Source: Alphaproteobacteria bacterium 46_93_T64 (GTDB lineage Bacteria > Pseudomonadota > Alphaproteobacteria > Sneathiellales > Sneathiellaceae). Taken from it: a stretch of DNA of 64,000 bases. Both the position numbers and the translations under genes were made by a program. The notes below the pieces were generated by a model. It was not told the origin of the DNA. It searched no databases and saw only the letters and a list, made by a program, of their open reading frames with translations. The stretch lies in the NCBI GenBank assembly GCA_002163135.1, contig MAAN01000041.1:62001-126000 (forward strand), in the 5' to 3' direction. Below are positions 61,084 through 64,000 of this stretch, piece after piece; position 1 is the first letter of the stretch, and each line of letters opens with the position of its first letter.

Positions 61084-61638
61084 TTACGCGCTATCTTCCG
61101 GTGCGGAATAACGCTCGCCAACATGTTCAAACCCTGTATCAAATCCCCAGCCATCATTTTCTGCTGCGATGATGATGTTGGCGCAGGCACGGCTGTCCGA
61201 TAGGGCGTCATGGTGATTGAGCTCTAATCCTAGATAGTTGGCGACATTGGGTAGCTTGGTTGGACGCACGTTCCACAATTTCCGTGCCAATTTTACTGTG
61301 CAGATGAATTCTGTATCCGGTGCAAGCACAGAATAGGTCTCGCAGCAGCTCTTCAATACTTTCGAATCAAATCCTGAATTATGGGCTGCTAGAAAATCAA
61401 CGCCTTCGAAATAGGGGGCGATGTCTTGCCACACGTCACCGAAATCGGGCTCTCCCTTCACATTTCCCCATGTGAGACCGTGGATATGCGTGAAAAAGAA
61501 ATCACGGGTAGGAGGTCGGATCAGGCGAACCTCTTCGTCAATAATTGTGCCGTTTTCGACAAGAACGAGACCGATAGCGCAGGCGCTATCTGATCCGTAG
61601 TTTGCGGTTTCAAAGTCGATGCTTAAAAATTTGCTCAT
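61084..61638 (-). CDS. DEDDh 3'-5' exonuclease (DnaQ-like)
   Basis: 184 residues with all three exonuclease motifs: Exo I SIDFETAN (Asp8, Glu10), Exo II AAHNSGFDSKVL, and Exo III HHDALSDSRACA with the His and Asp. This is the stand-alone epsilon-like family. It probably trims RNA or single-stranded DNA; it is not joined to a polymerase, and the true DnaQ usually also has a polymerase-binding tail, which is not obvious here. Confidence 0.88.
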   Translation of the reverse strand: MSKFLSIDFETANYGSDSACAIGLVLVENGTIIDEEVRLIRPPTRDFFFTHIHGLTWGNVKGEPDFGDVWQDIAPYFEGVDFLAAHNSGFDSKVLKSCCETYSVLAPDTEFICTVKLARKLWNVRPTKLPNVANYLGLELNHHDALSDSRACANIIIAAENDGWGFDTGFEHVGERYSAPEDSA

Positions 61639-61747
61639 TGTGACAAGATATAAAGAAATTTTGGAAGGGTCACTCTTTTATACGGGAAATGAGCTCATTT
61701 TTGTTTTTGGGACCATCCGTCACTAGCTTTATCTCGAAGATGCTACC

Positions 61748-62662
61748 TTATGATTTAACGGGAATTTGAATTCGGTGAAGAACCATTCTCAGAAATTCAG
61801 AAGGACTGAATACAATAATATTACCCGTTAGAACGATTAGTAGCCCTAGGGTGGCTGTACTATTCCAATCATACCCTTCAAAAACAGATGAAACACCGAG
61901 GGCTATCACCGGAAACAAAACTGTCGTATAGGCAGCTTTTTCAGGACCAATTCGTCCGACTAAAGTTAGGTAGGCTGTAAATCCGATCACGGATCCAGGA
62001 ATTGCCAAATATAGCAATGCACCAACATACTCGGCGGAAAAATCAAAGCTAAACGGGTGACCTAAGAAGCCGGTGAAACCAATAAGAACCATCGTCCCAT
62101 ACAACATAGCATATGCATTTCCGGTGCTTGTATCGACATTGTTAGCGGCATTCCATTTTCCAATCATGTTACCTAGTGAGAAGCAGTAGGTTCCGCAAAA
62201 TGCCAGAAGAATTCCGAGAGCTACTTCCTTGATATTTCCGTTGTCTTCTAGAGTTGGAATGATAAGTAGGGCGAGGCCAAACAGCCCCATCAGGCCACCA
62301 ATCACTGCTTTTAGTGAAACAGGGGATTTGAAAAACATCCGATTGTTTAGAACATTTAATATAGTCGCCAGCGAAAATACAACGGACACCAAACCACTAG
62401 GTATCTTGTCGGTCGCAAAATAGAAGCAAATGAAGTTTATTGAAAATAAACACAGTCCTTGCCCAAGTAATCTCAGATGCACCTGTTTTGGTAAGCGAAG
62501 ACGTTTCCGTGTCACAAACAAAAAGGCGAAAAGAACTGCAGCGGCTAATCCAAAGCGATAGGCGATGGATTGTTCGATGGGAACAGTTCCAAGCTGCAAC
62601 GATATGGCAAACCAAGTGAGCCCCCAAATGATGACGGTGAGGGCGTACAAAAATAGTGTCAT
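61748..62662 (-). CDS. EamA-family membrane transporter
   Basis: 304 residues with ten hydrophobic segments, two EamA repeats (ALTVIIWGLTWFAISLQLG at the N-terminus; LYLAIPGSVIGFTAYLTLVG and PEKAAYTTVLFPVIALGVSS in the second half). Divergent from an AraC-family regulator gene 174 bases away, which may control it. Substrate unknown. Confidence 0.9.
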   Translation of the reverse strand: MTLFLYALTVIIWGLTWFAISLQLGTVPIEQSIAYRFGLAAAVLFAFLFVTRKRLRLPKQVHLRLLGQGLCLFSINFICFYFATDKIPSGLVSVVFSLATILNVLNNRMFFKSPVSLKAVIGGLMGLFGLALLIIPTLEDNGNIKEVALGILLAFCGTYCFSLGNMIGKWNAANNVDTSTGNAYAMLYGTMVLIGFTGFLGHPFSFDFSAEYVGALLYLAIPGSVIGFTAYLTLVGRIGPEKAAYTTVLFPVIALGVSSVFEGYDWNSTATLGLLIVLTGNIIVFSPSEFLRMVLHRIQIPVKS

Positions 62663-62836
62663 TGAAAACTCCTTTATCTGAAGCCTTCATTGCAGGGTTC
62701 GCTTTGGTTTTCTTTCACATTCCGGGCTTTTTTACAGATTCTTGCGATTAATGTGCTGATTGTAACAAACGATCTGTTGTCAGTAAGTGCGTATGGTCGT
62801 AATTTCAGGGCCGGTTTGACTACATGACGGACGAAG

Positions 62837-63715
62837 ATGAACAACGCTGAAATCAATCAGGATGTTTTTAACGTATTGCGTAACGGCGGTGCGACTGCTT
62901 TGCGTTCAGCAAACATTTCTGATGGTTTGTCTGTTGCTCAATGGTTCAATCAATATGGTGAAGCTGAATATGATCAGCCCGGGCATCATACTTTTAGTAT
63001 CTATTTGAACGGCGGAGAAGCCGTTGAGCGGGTTGATGCGCATGGCGCTCATATAGGAGGGGCTCCGGGCAAGATATGCTTGTTACCAGACGATCATAGG
63101 TCCAGATGGCGAATTCCAAAAAAACTGGAAATGTTTCATCTCTATTTCAGCCCGGAGAAACTTAAATCCGTGGCGTTGAAGGTGTTCGATCGCGATCCCC
63201 GACAAGTTGGTTTGCGCGATCTTAGTTTTGAAACTGATCGGTATGCAGAAGAAATCGTCAAGCATGTTGTACTGCCCCTTAATTGGAATGATCGGGCTGA
63301 TAAACTCGCACTGTCGGCAGCGGCGGATCTCTACCTAATTCACATCCTGAAAAACTATTCAGAACTGCCAAATCAGTTGCCTGCCGTTAAAGGTGGGCTT
63401 CCGCCTTATATCGCCGCGAAAGTTAAGGATTATCTCAATATCTATTTTGCAGACGCCATAACCATAGATGATCTGGCGACCCTTGCGGGTTATAGCAGCT
63501 TTCATTTCGCCCATATGTTTAAAGAAAGCTTTGCAGAGCCGCCTCACCGATATTTGAATAATTTGCGCATTGAAAAAGCAAAAGAGATATTGAAAGATAC
63601 CCAATTGCCTTTGGCTGAGGTAGCGCTTGCCTGTGGGTATTCCTCCCAAGCCCACTTCACCTCTAGGTTCAAGCAAGCGGTAGGAGTGACACCTCGCCGG
63701 TTTCGCCTGTTCTGA
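62837..63715 (+). CDS. AraC-family transcriptional regulator
   Basis: 292 residues. The N-terminal part (1-150) is a cupin-like ligand-binding domain; the C-terminal 100 residues are an AraC DNA-binding domain with two helix-turn-helix units: ITIDDLATLAGYSSFHFAHM and LPLAEVALACGYSSQAHFTS, with FKQAVGVTPRRFR at the end. It may regulate the divergent EamA transporter. No inducer can be guessed. Confidence 0.92.
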   Translation: MNNAEINQDVFNVLRNGGATALRSANISDGLSVAQWFNQYGEAEYDQPGHHTFSIYLNGGEAVERVDAHGAHIGGAPGKICLLPDDHRSRWRIPKKLEMFHLYFSPEKLKSVALKVFDRDPRQVGLRDLSFETDRYAEEIVKHVVLPLNWNDRADKLALSAAADLYLIHILKNYSELPNQLPAVKGGLPPYIAAKVKDYLNIYFADAITIDDLATLAGYSSFHFAHMFKESFAEPPHRYLNNLRIEKAKEILKDTQLPLAEVALACGYSSQAHFTSRFKQAVGVTPRRFRLF

Positions 63716-63760
63716 GTTTTTGTTAGTTGGTGACGTTCGGCCCTTTGCCGGTTTTTACGT

Positions 63761-63821
63761 ATCAGCGAGACAGATCACTTAACAGAATATTGAAACTGTA
63801 AATGTGATCTGTACCGCTGAT
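63761..63821. repeat. Long imperfect inverted repeat between convergent genes
   Basis: Arms of about 25 bases (63761-63785 and 63796-63821) share ATCAGCG, ACAGATCAC and ACAG blocks in inverted order with few mismatches, around a ten-base loop. No T run on either side, so it is not a typical terminator. It may stop or protect transcripts from both sides. Confidence 0.6.
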
Positions 63822-63838
63822 CGAAAATATAGGTATAT

Positions 63839-64000
63839 TTATGCGCTTTCTTTTTTACGAGCGTCATATTTGATGCGTTCTTCTTCCACCAATTCCTTTT
63901 TGGAGAGTTTACCAACAAGCGTTTTAGGCAGCTCTGGGCGGAACTCAACAGCGCTTGGTAGTTCATGCTTGCCGAGCTTATCGGCGAGGAAGTCACGAAG
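63839..64000 (-). CDS. AMP-dependent acyl-CoA synthetase, C-terminal end (cut by window edge)
   Basis: The minus strand from the window end encodes 53 residues (LRDFLADKLGKHELPSAVEF and on to KKESA, stop at 63841). FRPELPKTLVGKLSKKELVE is the C-terminal catalytic-lysine region of fatty-acid and other acyl-CoA ligases (LPKT..GK). It activates carboxylic acids with ATP and CoA. The rest lies outside the window; it could supply substrates to the beta-oxidation genes. Confidence 0.85.
   Translation of the reverse strand, partial: LRDFLADKLGKHELPSAVEFRPELPKTLVGKLSKKELVEEERIKYDARKKESA

Noticed and set aside
1-64000. CRISPR arrays, phage genes, insertion sequences, rRNA genes or riboswitches
   Set aside because: Looked for regular repeats, transposase or phage motifs and rRNA-like sequence; none seen. 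Riboswitches cannot be fully excluded by eye.

Overview
The window reads as one chromosomal segment of an alphaproteobacterium, probably marine or aquatic and heterotrophic. The evidence is the order argB-engB-yidC-yidD-rnpA-rpmH on one strand, a DUF2336 protein behind a diguanylate cyclase, succinylase-type lysine genes (dapD, dapE), and moderate, even base composition. I see no phage, insertion sequence, CRISPR or rRNA. One tRNA-Arg(ACG) is present. Genus cannot be fixed from what is visible.

Left part (1-30 kb) is mostly housekeeping. An arginine/ornithine-type catabolic unit (aminotransferase, M20 hydrolase, AstA) lies opposite an Lrp-type regulator. Then come dapE, dapD, a HAD nucleotidase, the cyclase/DUF2336 pair, and the argB to rpmH block with a clear sigma70-like promoter. 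Next are a TVP38 protein, a disulfide oxidoreductase, a histidine kinase, a trans-aconitate methyltransferase with a SAM-cleaving enzyme, gamma-glutamyltransferase opposite a P1 peptidase and a peptide-binding protein, a peroxiredoxin-glutaredoxin fusion, and an envelope lipoprotein.

The 31-39 kb region is a compact minus-strand series: ArsR/BigR-like regulator, TauE/SafE-type exporter, TIGR02186 membrane protein, a GctA/GctB-like pair, a CaiB-type CoA-transferase and a lone molybdenum-hydroxylase large subunit. The combination suggests breakdown of an unknown CoA-activated, possibly sulfur-containing or heterocyclic compound. It is the best candidate here for an undescribed pathway.

The 39-60 kb region is a fatty-acid and branched-acid degradation island. 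A LiuR-like MerR regulator precedes two complete beta-oxidation sets whose bifunctional enzymes have opposite domain order. A crotonase-TetR-thioesterase-thioesterase unit follows. A five-gene operon (SDR, carboxyltransferase, citronellyl-CoA-dehydrogenase-like enzyme, biotin carboxylase, acyl-CoA dehydrogenase) follows, opposite an SCP2 gene. A near-identical 22-bp palindrome lies before the merR gene and between the SDR and SCP2 genes, tying both ends of the island into one likely regulon.

The right end holds a small very basic protein gene with strong flanking terminators, an exonuclease, an EamA transporter opposite an AraC regulator, and the C-terminus of an acyl-CoA synthetase.
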